From Geofilum rhodophaeum (lineage in GTDB: Bacteria; Bacteroidota; Bacteroidia; Bacteroidales; Marinilabiliaceae), in contig NZ_MWUJ01000010.1 of assembly GCF_002210225.1 (NCBI RefSeq), positions 62,001-126,000 on the forward strand: a stretch of DNA of 64,000 bases, given 5' to 3'. The translations under genes and the position numbers were made by a program. Shown here in pieces: positions 39,276 to 48,928 of this stretch. How positions within the stretch are numbered: position 1 is the first letter of the stretch; each line of letters starts with the position of its first letter. Below the pieces are notes generated by a model, which ran no database searches, was not told the origin of the DNA, and saw only the letters and a list, made by a program, of their open reading frames with translations.

Positions 39276-41936
39276 ATGAAAAAGGGATTTTGGAAACAAA
39301 ATGTTCGGCAAGCACTTTTATTGGGATTGCTGCTGGTTGGAAGTTTGTGGCTTGTTTCCTGTGAGGATGATTATATATACAACGACGAAGAGCCTACTTG
39401 GCTTGGTTCCAGTATTTATGATTATCTGGTTGAGCAGGATCGCTTCAGTATTTATCTTCAGTTGATCGACGATGTTGGTTACGGTGAGGTGTTAAAGCAT
39501 ACTGGGAGTAAAACCCTGTTTGTTGCCGATGATGATGCTTTCTCAAGGTTTTTTGCTGATAATCAATGGGGTGTGTCTCGTTACGAAGATCTTTCTTTAA
39601 CTCAAAAGAAACTGATTCTGAACTATGGCATGGTTGACAATGCCTATTTGATGCAGACTTTTGCGAATTATAATGACGGAGCACTTCTCGAAGGACGTGC
39701 GTTTCGTAGAGCAACTGCATTATCGCCTTATGATAGTGTTTCTTTTGAAAACGGCTCCGTTTTTCCGAATACCCGCTGGTGGGAGGGTTTAAAGAATAAG
39801 GGTGCCTTTCTTTTAAAGGATTACACCTCCAAACCGATGGTCTATTTTTTGGACCGTCCTATGCGTAATGTGGGGATCAGCAATAATGATTTTAAACTCT
39901 TTACGGGTTCAGAGCGGCAGGATGGCGATGCGCATATATTTGGCAATCGAATTATAGAACGCGATGTGGTTTGTAAAAACGGCTATGTGAACGTTTTGTC
40001 GGAAGTGTTGCTGCCTCCCCATAATATGGCCGAATATTTGCGTGAAAATAATTCAACCTCTCTCTTTTCTTCGCTTTTGGAACGATTCAGTGTTCCCCTT
40101 TATGTAGGAGATTTTCAGGAGGAATATCGTCAGATTAATCCTGGCTTTAATGACTCTCTGTTTGTGAAGGAGTATTTTGCCAGCCTGGGTGGGATTTCAC
40201 AGTTTCCCGATAATGGTAATGCCGTCCCTGAGAATTTGCTTTTACCCTTTAACCCAGGTTGGAATGCTTACCGTAGTGAATTTACTGCTATGCAGGGTGA
40301 TATGGCTGCCATGTTGGTGCCTAATGACGCTGCAATGGAGAGCTTTCTTAACGACACAGATGAGGGCCGTGTGTTAAGGGACTATTTTGGTGACTGGGAT
40401 GGGGTGCCTGACCATATTGTCATGAAGTTCCTGCAACGACACATGCGCACCTCCTTCATTAATTCGGTTCCTTCACGCTTTGATCGGATGACCGACAGCA
40501 ACAATGATGATTTGCCCATAGAGCTGAGTCATATTGACAAGAGTTATATGGCTGTAAACGGCTTGGTATATGAAACCAATACTGTTTATCCGCCCAGCGA
40601 TTACATTTCGGTTTATGCTCCGGTTTTATTTGGAGGCAATAGTACGACGCGAATCTTCGATTGGATAGTGAGTAAACTCGATTATACCTTTTATCTGAAT
40701 TCCCTCCAAAGCGAATACAGTTTCTTTGTTCCCACTGATGCCTTTTTCGAAGGCTACATCGATCCGGTTGCCTCAATTCACAAGGAGGGAAGTATTATGC
40801 AGAAGGGTGCTATTAAGTATCGCTACAATGAGACTTTTGCAAATGTTGAGGCTGTGGTCTACAAATGGGATCCTGAGACCAATACTGTTGGAGATTCTTT
40901 GCGTACCATATCATATTCATCTCCCCGTGAGGTTAATGAACAGAATGATTTTATTTTAAATCGTTTGTGGGATTTATTGGAAAACCACATTGTGGTAGGC
41001 CCACTCCCCACCGATTCGGAATATGTGCTTACTAAAGGTGGTACCCTGCTGCGTGTTCGCAACCCAGACAGCCCCAATATGACCGTGCAAGGGATGGGTA
41101 ATGCAGAACGTGGTGAGGAGGTTGGTGTTTCGCACATCTTTGAACAAGCCAATGGTAAGACCTATCTTATCGACCGGCCCTTACAGTCCCCCCTTAACTC
41201 CGCTTATTCTGTTTTAAGTACCCGCCCCGAGTTCTCGGTGTTTTTTGATCTGATGAGCGGTTTTACAGATGATTTACAAATGTTTGTTCTGCGGCCGAAT
41301 AATGTAGGAATAGACCAAAACCTTCGCTTTGTGAACTCTTTTCATTACACCCTTTACGTGCCGACCAATGCTGCACTCAACCAAGCTATTATGAATGGTG
41401 TTGTGCAGCCATGGGAATCCGGAATGGACTATCCCGGTGTTGTAGGAATTAACGATATGCCTGAAGAAACAGCCGAGGATATTGAAAATAAGGAAGCGGC
41501 AATTGAACATCTTGAGCGGTTTTTGAGGTATCATTTTCAGGATTATGCCCTTACAGTTGGTGGCACTAGGGTGCCTGCCTTATACCAAACCTCAACCATT
41601 AAAACCGATGATGCCGTTTCCTTATTCGGAACAAGGAAAAATAAATATTATAAGCTGAGAGTTTCCGGGTCTGGTAATGATTTAACCATTGAAACTGAAA
41701 ATGGGGATACCGCCAGAGTTTTGACCGATGGGGGGAGTTCTAACCTGGTTACCAGAGATTATATCTTTAATGTAGATTTTACTAATGGTAATCCTAACTT
41801 CTTTCTTACTATTACGGGTTCGGGTTCTGCAAATGCCCCCAACTACAATACCTCGCGAATTGTCACCTCTTCCACCCTGGTAATTCATCAAATAGACAAA
41901 GTCTTGACTTTTGGTGGTGTCGACGGTGGTGAGTAG
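39276..41936 (+). CDS. Large fasciclin-domain surface lipoprotein (about four Fas1 domains)
   Basis: 886 residues from the ATG at 39276, which gives a proper lipoprotein signal with Cys at about 29 (lipobox WLVSC) followed by EDDYIYNDEE. The acidic tail after Cys suggests surface export. About four Fas1-like units are visible from repeating elements. These are SIYDYLVEQDRFSIYLQLID with TLFVADDDAFSRF (about 45-210), AEYLRENN with AMLVPNDAAMESF (about 250-430), IFDWIVSKLDYTFYLNSLQ with FFVPTDAFFEGY (about 460-640), and SVLSTRPEFSVFFDLMSGF with LYVPTNAALNQAI (about 660-880). Fas1 domains mediate adhesion or ligand binding. Lying directly before SusC/SusD, it probably acts as an accessory glycan-binding partner. 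Confidence 0.85.
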   Translation: MKKGFWKQNVRQALLLGLLLVGSLWLVSCEDDYIYNDEEPTWLGSSIYDYLVEQDRFSIYLQLIDDVGYGEVLKHTGSKTLFVADDDAFSRFFADNQWGVSRYEDLSLTQKKLILNYGMVDNAYLMQTFANYNDGALLEGRAFRRATALSPYDSVSFENGSVFPNTRWWEGLKNKGAFLLKDYTSKPMVYFLDRPMRNVGISNNDFKLFTGSERQDGDAHIFGNRIIERDVVCKNGYVNVLSEVLLPPHNMAEYLRENNSTSLFSSLLERFSVPLYVGDFQEEYRQINPGFNDSLFVKEYFASLGGISQFPDNGNAVPENLLLPFNPGWNAYRSEFTAMQGDMAAMLVPNDAAMESFLNDTDEGRVLRDYFGDWDGVPDHIVMKFLQRHMRTSFINSVPSRFDRMTDSNNDDLPIELSHIDKSYMAVNGLVYETNTVYPPSDYISVYAPVLFGGNSTTRIFDWIVSKLDYTFYLNSLQSEYSFFVPTDAFFEGYIDPVASIHKEGSIMQKGAIKYRYNETFANVEAVVYKWDPETNTVGDSLRTISYSSPREVNEQNDFILNRLWDLLENHIVVGPLPTDSEYVLTKGGTLLRVRNPDSPNMTVQGMGNAERGEEVGVSHIFEQANGKTYLIDRPLQSPLNSAYSVLSTRPEFSVFFDLMSGFTDDLQMFVLRPNNVGIDQNLRFVNSFHYTLYVPTNAALNQAIMNGVVQPWESGMDYPGVVGINDMPEETAEDIENKEAAIEHLERFLRYHFQDYALTVGGTRVPALYQTSTIKTDDAVSLFGTRKNKYYKLRVSGSGNDLTIETENGDTARVLTDGGSSNLVTRDYIFNVDFTNGNPNFFLTITGSGSANAPNYNTSRIVTSSTLVIHQIDKVLTFGGVDGGE

Positions 41937-42036
41937 TGTAGTAGTCATAGGTTTATTTAGAAAAAGACAGATGCGGCATGGTGTTTTGCACATATGCTTG
42001 TGATCGAGGACAAGGAATTAATAAAAACAATATCTG

Positions 42037-45000
42037 ATGAAAGTTAAAATAGGTATTATACTGCTCAGTTTTCTTTTGGTGCCTCTGTGGTTGTTGGGGC
42101 AGGCTGGTGGTTCAGATTTGATCATTCGGGGAACGGTGACGGGTTCACTCACAGGCGAAACCCTTATTGGGGTTAATGTTATTGAAGTGGACGCTACCAA
42201 AAGGATTGTAGGAGCGACGGTTACCGACATCAACGGGCAATACGTGCTGCGGGTTAAGAATCCTGATAATTCATTGGTTTATAGTTTTATAGGTTTTGTG
42301 ACAAAACAGGAATCTATTGGCAGCCGTCGGCAGATTGATGTGGTGATGGAGGATGAGCTGCAACAGGTCGATGAGGTGGTCGTTACAGCAACCCGCATGC
42401 ACAACGACGGGACCTTCGCCATTCCGCAACGTGAGGTTTCCACGGCCGTGCAAACCATCAGTACCAAGGAGTTTGAGGGGGTTCAAGTAACCTCCGTGGA
42501 TGACGCTCTTCAGGGCCGGATTGCCGGTTTGGATATTGTGGGAAATTCAGGTGACCTGGGAAGTGGCACCAGCATGCGTATACGGGGGATTTCCTCGATT
42601 AACGGATCGAGTGAGCCGTTGATCGTATTAAACGGTATTCCTTATGAAGTTGAAATTGATCCTAATTTTGATTTTGCCAGTGCCAATGAAGAGCAGTTTG
42701 CCAATATGTTGAGTATTAACCCCGACGATATTGAGGAAATTACGGTGTTGAAGGATGCTGCTTCCACCGCTGTTTGGGGAGCTAAAGGGGCCAATGGGGT
42801 TTTAGTTATTAAAACCAAAAGGGGGGTTCGCGGGCCTACCCGTGTTCAATACTCTTATCGCATGACTCGTGCCGTTCAGCCTCAGGGCGTGGAAATGTTG
42901 AATGGTGACGATTACACCATGTTAATGAAACAGGCCTATTTTAATAGTGAGCAAAACGAAACAGCTGCGAACATCCGTGAATTTATGTACGACCCCAATT
43001 TTGCAGAGTACGAAAATTTTAACAACAATACCAATTGGTTCGATGCCATAACGCAAACCGGCTTTTCGCATGATCATTATGTTACCCTTTCGGGTGGCGG
43101 TGAGCGGGCTCGTTTTCGGGTTTCCGGAGGGTATTTGGGGCAAACGGGCACAATTATTGGTCAAAAAATGGATCGTTTTACCACTCGTTCCTATCTCGAG
43201 TATTCGGTCTCGGATCGTATCCGTTTCATTAGTGAATTCTCCTATACTTACTCGGAGAATGCGCGAAATTACGATCAGATTCCTGACCCTGACAACAATA
43301 AAAGGAAATTGAATTTGTTGGAAATGGCTTATCGGAAAATGCCCAACGTCAGTATTTACCAACAAGATGCCCTTGGCCGGGAAAGCGACGTTTATTATAA
43401 TATTCAACGGGATTCGGAATTGCATAATTCTCAGAAATTTATGCCCAACCCTGTAGGGGTAGCCAATTTAGCAACCAACAGTCATGAGAATTATAGGATT
43501 TTGCCCACCTTTCGTTTGCAGTATGACCTGGTGGATCCCTATCAATCCACCTTGCGATACAACATTTATGTGAGCTTTGATGTGAACAATAACAAGATAC
43601 ATCGTTTTTTGCCGAAAGAAGCCACCAATAACTTTTGGAATGCCGATGGGGTTAATGGTGCTGAGACGGCCGATTCTGAGAGTGTAACAGTAATGATGGA
43701 TAACAACATCACCTGGCAGCCCAAATTAAGTAATCCCGATCACAGTGTTATGTTGTACGGTTCCTTTCAAACCCGTACTGGCAATAGTTCGAGTCAGGGC
43801 TACGGAACCACCAACCTTCCATCCAATCTTATCACCAACCCGGGTAGTGAAGGTTTTATAAGTGGTATGGGAACCAGTCGCTCGGCTTATCGATCTAATG
43901 CTTTATTGGCTCGTGGGCATTATTCTTATTTGTCACGTTATATCCTGGGGTTCACTGTACGGCGTGACGGCAGTACTCAATTTGGTGATGACAGGAAATT
44001 TGGTACTTTTCCCGGAGTTTCGGCCAAGTGGATTATTTCCGATGAAGCCTTTATGGACAATACAAGCCATTGGTTGAGCATGTTGGCCATACGCCCAAGC
44101 TGGGGTATCAGTGGAAACCAGCCCGGCCAGGAGTATCTGCACTTCAGTCGTTATTCTTCCTACGGCAGTTATGCCGGGATGCCTGCTACCCGTCCCACAA
44201 CCTTGCGTTTGGCCGATTTGAGATGGGAGAAAACTGAATCCTGGAACTACGGACTGGATCTTGGTTTGTTTGATGATCGGTATATGTTCGATATAAACTT
44301 TTATAACCGCAGAACCGAAGACTTGTTGTTTAAGAATCTGGGGCTTCCGGCTTCTTCCGGGTATTCAGGTGTGGCCTGGCAAAATGTTGGTACTATGGAC
44401 AACAATGGCTGGGAGTTTAATTTTTATACGGTAAATGCCATTCGCAGCAGCGATTTTTCACTCGACTTTAATTTCAATTTGAGTAACTATGTCAATACCA
44501 TTGTTGAGTTGCGCGACGATGTGCTGCGCAGCCACAATGGAGATTACAACTTTGATAACGGAAGTTATCTTTCGCGGATTCAGGAGGGGAACTCTTACGG
44601 ATCCATTTATGGGTTCCGCTACAAGGGCGTTTATCAGTACGATGGATATATTCCCGGTGTCCAGGAAAATGCCCCGGTTGCCCGCGATGCAGATGGTAAT
44701 GTATTTGTTGATGAATATGGAGAGCCTTTGCCCATGGTTTTTGCTTACAATCGTACTAATGAGTATGAGTTTCGCGGAGGTGATGCCATTTATGAGGACA
44801 TTAATAGTGATGGCAGTATTGATGAGTTGGATATTGTTTATTTGGGTAACTCCAACCCCAAGGTTAATGGTGGATTTGGGTTAACCCTCAGATACAAACG
44901 GCTGGCAATAGTTCCATTTTTTAATTTCCGTTATGGAAATAAAATTGTTAATGCAGCCCGAATGTATGCAGAAAATATGCATTCGAACAACAACCAGAGT

Positions 45001-45345
45001 GTGGCGGTAAACTGGCGCTGGCGCAAAGACGGTGATGTTACCGACATCCCTCGTGCCCTGTTTCAACATGGCTACAACTGGTTGGGCAGCGACCGATACG
45101 TCGAGGATGGAACCTTCATGCGTATGAAATATTTAACGGTCAGCTATTCGGTAGCTCCGGATATCCTCAAGCGCTATAATATGAAACAGTTGAGCCTGTA
45201 TATGACGTTTAATAACCTGTTTACCTTAACAAAATACACAGGGGTAGATCCCGAGGTGGGCTACGGAAGTTTCAGTGTCAGTACCGACAACAATCGGACT
45301 CCCCGATCACGTGATTTTACTTTTGGTTTAACGGTTGGTTTTTAA
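42037..45345 (+). CDS. SusC/RagA-type TonB-dependent transporter (first pair, fasciclin PUL)
   Basis: 1102 residues with a signal peptide (to about WLLGQA). The CarbopepD-like domain (about 28-108, IRGTVTGSLTGETLIGVNVI) is followed by the TonB box DEVVVTATR, a plug with DDALQGRIAGLDIVGNSG and EITVLKDAASTAVWGAKGANG, and a barrel ending RDFTFGLTVGF. Compared with the first PUL's SusC it has the TATR form of the TonB region. SusD begins 13 bp later; the preceding gap of 100 bp shows no terminator, so it probably shares a transcript with the GH128 and fasciclin genes. Confidence 0.96.
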   Translation: MKVKIGIILLSFLLVPLWLLGQAGGSDLIIRGTVTGSLTGETLIGVNVIEVDATKRIVGATVTDINGQYVLRVKNPDNSLVYSFIGFVTKQESIGSRRQIDVVMEDELQQVDEVVVTATRMHNDGTFAIPQREVSTAVQTISTKEFEGVQVTSVDDALQGRIAGLDIVGNSGDLGSGTSMRIRGISSINGSSEPLIVLNGIPYEVEIDPNFDFASANEEQFANMLSINPDDIEEITVLKDAASTAVWGAKGANGVLVIKTKRGVRGPTRVQYSYRMTRAVQPQGVEMLNGDDYTMLMKQAYFNSEQNETAANIREFMYDPNFAEYENFNNNTNWFDAITQTGFSHDHYVTLSGGGERARFRVSGGYLGQTGTIIGQKMDRFTTRSYLEYSVSDRIRFISEFSYTYSENARNYDQIPDPDNNKRKLNLLEMAYRKMPNVSIYQQDALGRESDVYYNIQRDSELHNSQKFMPNPVGVANLATNSHENYRILPTFRLQYDLVDPYQSTLRYNIYVSFDVNNNKIHRFLPKEATNNFWNADGVNGAETADSESVTVMMDNNITWQPKLSNPDHSVMLYGSFQTRTGNSSSQGYGTTNLPSNLITNPGSEGFISGMGTSRSAYRSNALLARGHYSYLSRYILGFTVRRDGSTQFGDDRKFGTFPGVSAKWIISDEAFMDNTSHWLSMLAIRPSWGISGNQPGQEYLHFSRYSSYGSYAGMPATRPTTLRLADLRWEKTESWNYGLDLGLFDDRYMFDINFYNRRTEDLLFKNLGLPASSGYSGVAWQNVGTMDNNGWEFNFYTVNAIRSSDFSLDFNFNLSNYVNTIVELRDDVLRSHNGDYNFDNGSYLSRIQEGNSYGSIYGFRYKGVYQYDGYIPGVQENAPVARDADGNVFVDEYGEPLPMVFAYNRTNEYEFRGGDAIYEDINSDGSIDELDIVYLGNSNPKVNGGFGLTLRYKRLAIVPFFNFRYGNKIVNAARMYAENMHSNNNQSVAVNWRWRKDGDVTDIPRALFQHGYNWLGSDRYVEDGTFMRMKYLTVSYSVAPDILKRYNMKQLSLYMTFNNLFTLTKYTGVDPEVGYGSFSVSTDNNRTPRSRDFTFGLTVGF

Positions 45346-45358
45346 AATTTGAAGGACT

Positions 45359-46912
45359 ATGAAGAAGCTATTGTTTATATTATTTCTGTTGCCGGGCTTG
45401 ATGATTTTCTCAGGCTGCAGCGATTGGCTGGATTTGCGACCCGAAAGTGAAATTGTACTGGAGGATTACTGGCAGGATGAAAACGATGTAAATCAGGTGT
45501 TGGCTGGTTGTTATCGGGCAATGACCGAAGACGGGTATATGGAACGCATACTGGTTTGGGGCGAAGTGCGCTCCGATAATGTGGTGTCCAATACGGCAGG
45601 AGCTCCTTACGAAATGTTTCGCCTGATTAATGGCGAGATTACTGTTAATAATGCTTTTTCCAAATGGGGAAGTATGTACTCGGTGATTAATTATTGCAAC
45701 ACTTTGTTGTTGTATGGGCCGGAAGTCGTGGAAAAGGATGAAAATTTTAGTCAGGCCCAATTCAATTCCATAAAAGCTGAGGTCCTGACCATCAGAGCAC
45801 TTACTTACTTTTATCTGGTTAGGACTTTTGGAAAAGTGCCTTGGATTGAAACGGCCAGTGTGGATGATAACCAGGATTATCAGGTTGCGGCATCTCCCGA
45901 TGTTGTCATTCTGAATCGATTGTTGGAAGACCTTTCCTTTGCAGAAAAGAACAGTCGCGATCGATTCGAGAACGATGAGTTGACCAAAGGGCGAATAACC
46001 CGGTCGGCTGTACGGGCTTTAATGGCAGATATCTATTTGTGGCTGGAAGACTATGAGAATGCGGTGAAGTACTGTGATCTTGTATTGACTAATGAGGACC
46101 TGGAGTTGGTCCCCGGGGAGGAATTGATTCGGGAAGTCTTCTTTATGGGTAATTCCGTGGAGAGTATCTTTGAATTGCAATTTGATCGTGATGTGCAAAA
46201 CAACAACAGGGTAAACGAGTATCTGGGTTTTTATCAGGTGCCTAACGGGTTCTGGGCCTTTCCTATGAATCTGATACAGGGAGAGGGAAATCCACTGCCA
46301 CGTATTTTTGACCGTAAGGAGGGTACTGGTACCGAAAGCGCCAATGATTTTAGAAAAAAGGATTTTCTTTATCCTTTTACTTCGGAAAATTATAGTGCCT
46401 TCAAGTACAGTGGTGCTTTCCGGACTGAATCGGCAGATGGAAGCAGCAGTTCTTATGCTTTCGGTACCCGTACGCCAAATTGGATTATTTATCGCTTGGC
46501 CGACATTCTGCTTTTAAAAGCCGAAGCCTTGGTTGAGCTTGATCGCCTGGCCGAAGCGCTTACTCTTGTAAATCAGGTTTATGGCCGCATGAATTATGAA
46601 GATAATGCACTTCTGGAGCTGAGTAATTATTCAACAAAAGAACGCATGCGCGAACTCGTTTTACGAGAGCGACAAAGGGAATTGATGTTTGAAGGTAAAA
46701 GATGGTTCGATTTGGTAAGGTACGGCCGCAGACTTGATGATGCAGGGGCTGTAGCAGCCAAGGTGGCTATGAAATTTTCCGGTGGAACCAGTCTCACCTG
46801 GCAGGTTCAGGATGCCTTGTATTTGCCCATACACATCGACGAACTGAACTCCAATCAGGAATTGGAGCAAAACCCCTTTTATGATATCGAAAGTGAAACA
46901 ATCAATAAGTAA
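45359..46912 (+). CDS. SusD/RagB-type lipoprotein (first pair, fasciclin PUL)
   Basis: 517 residues; lipobox IFSGC (Cys at about 20) then SDWLDLRPESEIVLEDYWQD. The N-terminal SusD-like helices (VLAGCYRAMTEDGYMERILV), TPR core (AVRALMADIYLWLEDYENAVKYCD) and C-terminal motif LRERQRELMFEGKRWFDLVRYG are all in place. It forms a lid on the SusC at 42037. The fasciclin gene begins 4 bp after its stop, which implies co-expression. Confidence 0.96.
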   Translation: MKKLLFILFLLPGLMIFSGCSDWLDLRPESEIVLEDYWQDENDVNQVLAGCYRAMTEDGYMERILVWGEVRSDNVVSNTAGAPYEMFRLINGEITVNNAFSKWGSMYSVINYCNTLLLYGPEVVEKDENFSQAQFNSIKAEVLTIRALTYFYLVRTFGKVPWIETASVDDNQDYQVAASPDVVILNRLLEDLSFAEKNSRDRFENDELTKGRITRSAVRALMADIYLWLEDYENAVKYCDLVLTNEDLELVPGEELIREVFFMGNSVESIFELQFDRDVQNNNRVNEYLGFYQVPNGFWAFPMNLIQGEGNPLPRIFDRKEGTGTESANDFRKKDFLYPFTSENYSAFKYSGAFRTESADGSSSSYAFGTRTPNWIIYRLADILLLKAEALVELDRLAEALTLVNQVYGRMNYEDNALLELSNYSTKERMRELVLRERQRELMFEGKRWFDLVRYGRRLDDAGAVAAKVAMKFSGGTSLTWQVQDALYLPIHIDELNSNQELEQNPFYDIESETINK

Positions 46913-46916
46913 ATAT

Positions 46917-48884
46917 ATGGCGATGGATGCAGTGTTTAAAGCTAGAAACTCGTTTGCAGGTCAATGGATGCGACTCATGCAAATGTTGATTGTTGCCGGG
47001 GTACTCTTTTTGGGTTCCTGCAACAGCGACGATATAGGCGGAAATTACTATACTTTTTCGGGAGAAACAGTAGGCGCCTATATTCGCAGTAACCCCGAAT
47101 ATTCTGAATTTACACGTATATTGGACACCACCAAGGTTATGGGGCTGTTAAATGCTTATGGACAGTATACTTGTTTTGTGCCCACCAATGAGGCGCTGCG
47201 TGCTTATTATGCCGCTAAGGGGAAGGAATCGCTTGCTGATTTCACCGTTGACTCATTGCGCATTATGGCCTATAACCATTTGATCAAAGATTTTCTGGTT
47301 TCAACCGAGTCCTTTAGAGAGGGGATGCTTTCTAATTTGTCGATGAATGGAAGGAACATCAGTGTGGCTTTTGATTCGGATGAGTTGGGACGTAATGTTT
47401 TTTTGATTAACGGCGCTCTTGTTCAGCGTGGCGATATTGAATTGCACAACGGAATGGTACATATTCTGGAAGGCGTAATCTCTCCCACAGATAATACAGT
47501 GCCCGATGTTATCGCTGAAATTCCTGAGTTTAGTTTGTTTAGTCAAGCCTTAACCGAAACAGGCTTGTATGCACTGATGCTGGATATTGAGGATACCGAT
47601 TATGAGTTGCCTGTTGAATTAATCGAAGATCATGCCGATAAGGATGGCGGACAGGGAGGGGTCATTAAGCGTGTGCCCCGGCAACGGAAATACGGATTTA
47701 CCGCACTGGTGCCCAGTAATTCTGTTTTGGCACAAAATGATATTACTGATTTGGCATCAATGAAAAACTTTGCCCGCCAGGTGTATGATGCAATGTATCC
47801 TGAGGATGCTGATGTTGAGGATATTACCGATCGTCGCAACAGTCTGAATCGTTTTGTCGCCTATCACTTGTTGGATCGCACCATTCCTCAGCAATATTTT
47901 ATTGAAGCCTACGATAATACCGGATTTAAAATCGGAACCAGCCATTCTGTCAAGAGTTTCGACATGTCCGAGTATTTGGAGACCTTAGCACCCAATGCTT
48001 TAATGGAAGTAAAAGTGATTAGAAGTACCAATGAATACAATGTGTTTAATCAATTGCCCAACGGTAAAGCGGTAAGATTAGATGGGACTTTTGTGGATAT
48101 GGATGCGGTGAACGGTATTGTTCATGGTATTGATGGCGTGTTGGTCTATTCTCAAGAGGTGGTAGATATGCTAACCAGCAAACGTATAAGGATGGATGCA
48201 GCCAGTTTTTTCAGAGAGCTGCGCAACAACGATATGCGGGTTGGTAAACGTTATACCGAGCTGGATTCGATAAATTATCCCAGAGAGAGTTATTATTTTC
48301 CGCCTAATTATATGGAGCGACTCTGGACCTCTGAAGGTACGCAGTTTACTTATTTGACAGCCGATGATCGTTTTCTGGATTATCAGGGTGACGAAATTTG
48401 GTTGGTTGGTTTGTACCATTTCAAGATTGAAACTCCACCGATTCCAGCAGGCACTTACGAAATTCGTTTCGGTTACCAGCCGACACCTTTCCGAGGAGCG
48501 GCTCAAATGTATTGGGATGGACTGCCAGTAGGTATTCCTTTGGATTTGCGCCTAGACGGTTCGAGCGGAAAAGTTGGTTATGAGGCCCCTGGAGATAATC
48601 CTACAGATCCGGATGGTTTTGATAACGATCGCATGATGCGAAACAGGGGGTACATGAAAGCACCGGCTAGTTTTAAGGTGCTTAACCCTGAGTGGTACGG
48701 TGGAGGAGCGTTAGAAAGCGCCCGCAAGAGTCCGGCTGCTTTGCGAAAGATTTTAGGGATTTTCACTTTCGAAGAAGATGGCCGCCATGTTTTTGAGGTT
48801 CGTGCTGCACGTGAAGGTGAGTTTATGCTCGATTATCTGGAGTTTATGCCCATTGAGTTGATTGAATTTGAAGGCATCGATTAG
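46917..48884 (+). CDS. Fasciclin-domain lipoprotein with C-terminal binding domain
   Basis: 655 residues if started at the ATG at 46917, 4 bp after the SusD stop; the frame is open slightly further back into SusD. Lipobox FLGSC is followed by NSDDIGGNYY. Two Fas1-like units are seen: about 50-190 (VGAYIRSNPEYSEFTRILDT, FVPTNEALRAYY, NGMVHILEGVI) and 190-415 (PEFSLFSQALTETGLYALML, FTALVPSNSVLAQ, NGIVHGIDGVLVYSQ). The remainder (about 420-655) is a beta-rich domain with PPIPAGTYEIRFGYQP and a final EFMLDYLEFMPIE, which looks like a jelly-roll carbohydrate-binding fold. It sits in the SusE/SusF-type position behind SusD and is probably a surface glycan-binding protein. Confidence 0.83.
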   Translation: MAMDAVFKARNSFAGQWMRLMQMLIVAGVLFLGSCNSDDIGGNYYTFSGETVGAYIRSNPEYSEFTRILDTTKVMGLLNAYGQYTCFVPTNEALRAYYAAKGKESLADFTVDSLRIMAYNHLIKDFLVSTESFREGMLSNLSMNGRNISVAFDSDELGRNVFLINGALVQRGDIELHNGMVHILEGVISPTDNTVPDVIAEIPEFSLFSQALTETGLYALMLDIEDTDYELPVELIEDHADKDGGQGGVIKRVPRQRKYGFTALVPSNSVLAQNDITDLASMKNFARQVYDAMYPEDADVEDITDRRNSLNRFVAYHLLDRTIPQQYFIEAYDNTGFKIGTSHSVKSFDMSEYLETLAPNALMEVKVIRSTNEYNVFNQLPNGKAVRLDGTFVDMDAVNGIVHGIDGVLVYSQEVVDMLTSKRIRMDAASFFRELRNNDMRVGKRYTELDSINYPRESYYFPPNYMERLWTSEGTQFTYLTADDRFLDYQGDEIWLVGLYHFKIETPPIPAGTYEIRFGYQPTPFRGAAQMYWDGLPVGIPLDLRLDGSSGKVGYEAPGDNPTDPDGFDNDRMMRNRGYMKAPASFKVLNPEWYGGGALESARKSPAALRKILGIFTFEEDGRHVFEVRAAREGEFMLDYLEFMPIELIEFEGID

Positions 48885-48928
48885 GACTTGAGTTGCCTTA
48901 CAATATTAATTTTATAAAAGAAATATCC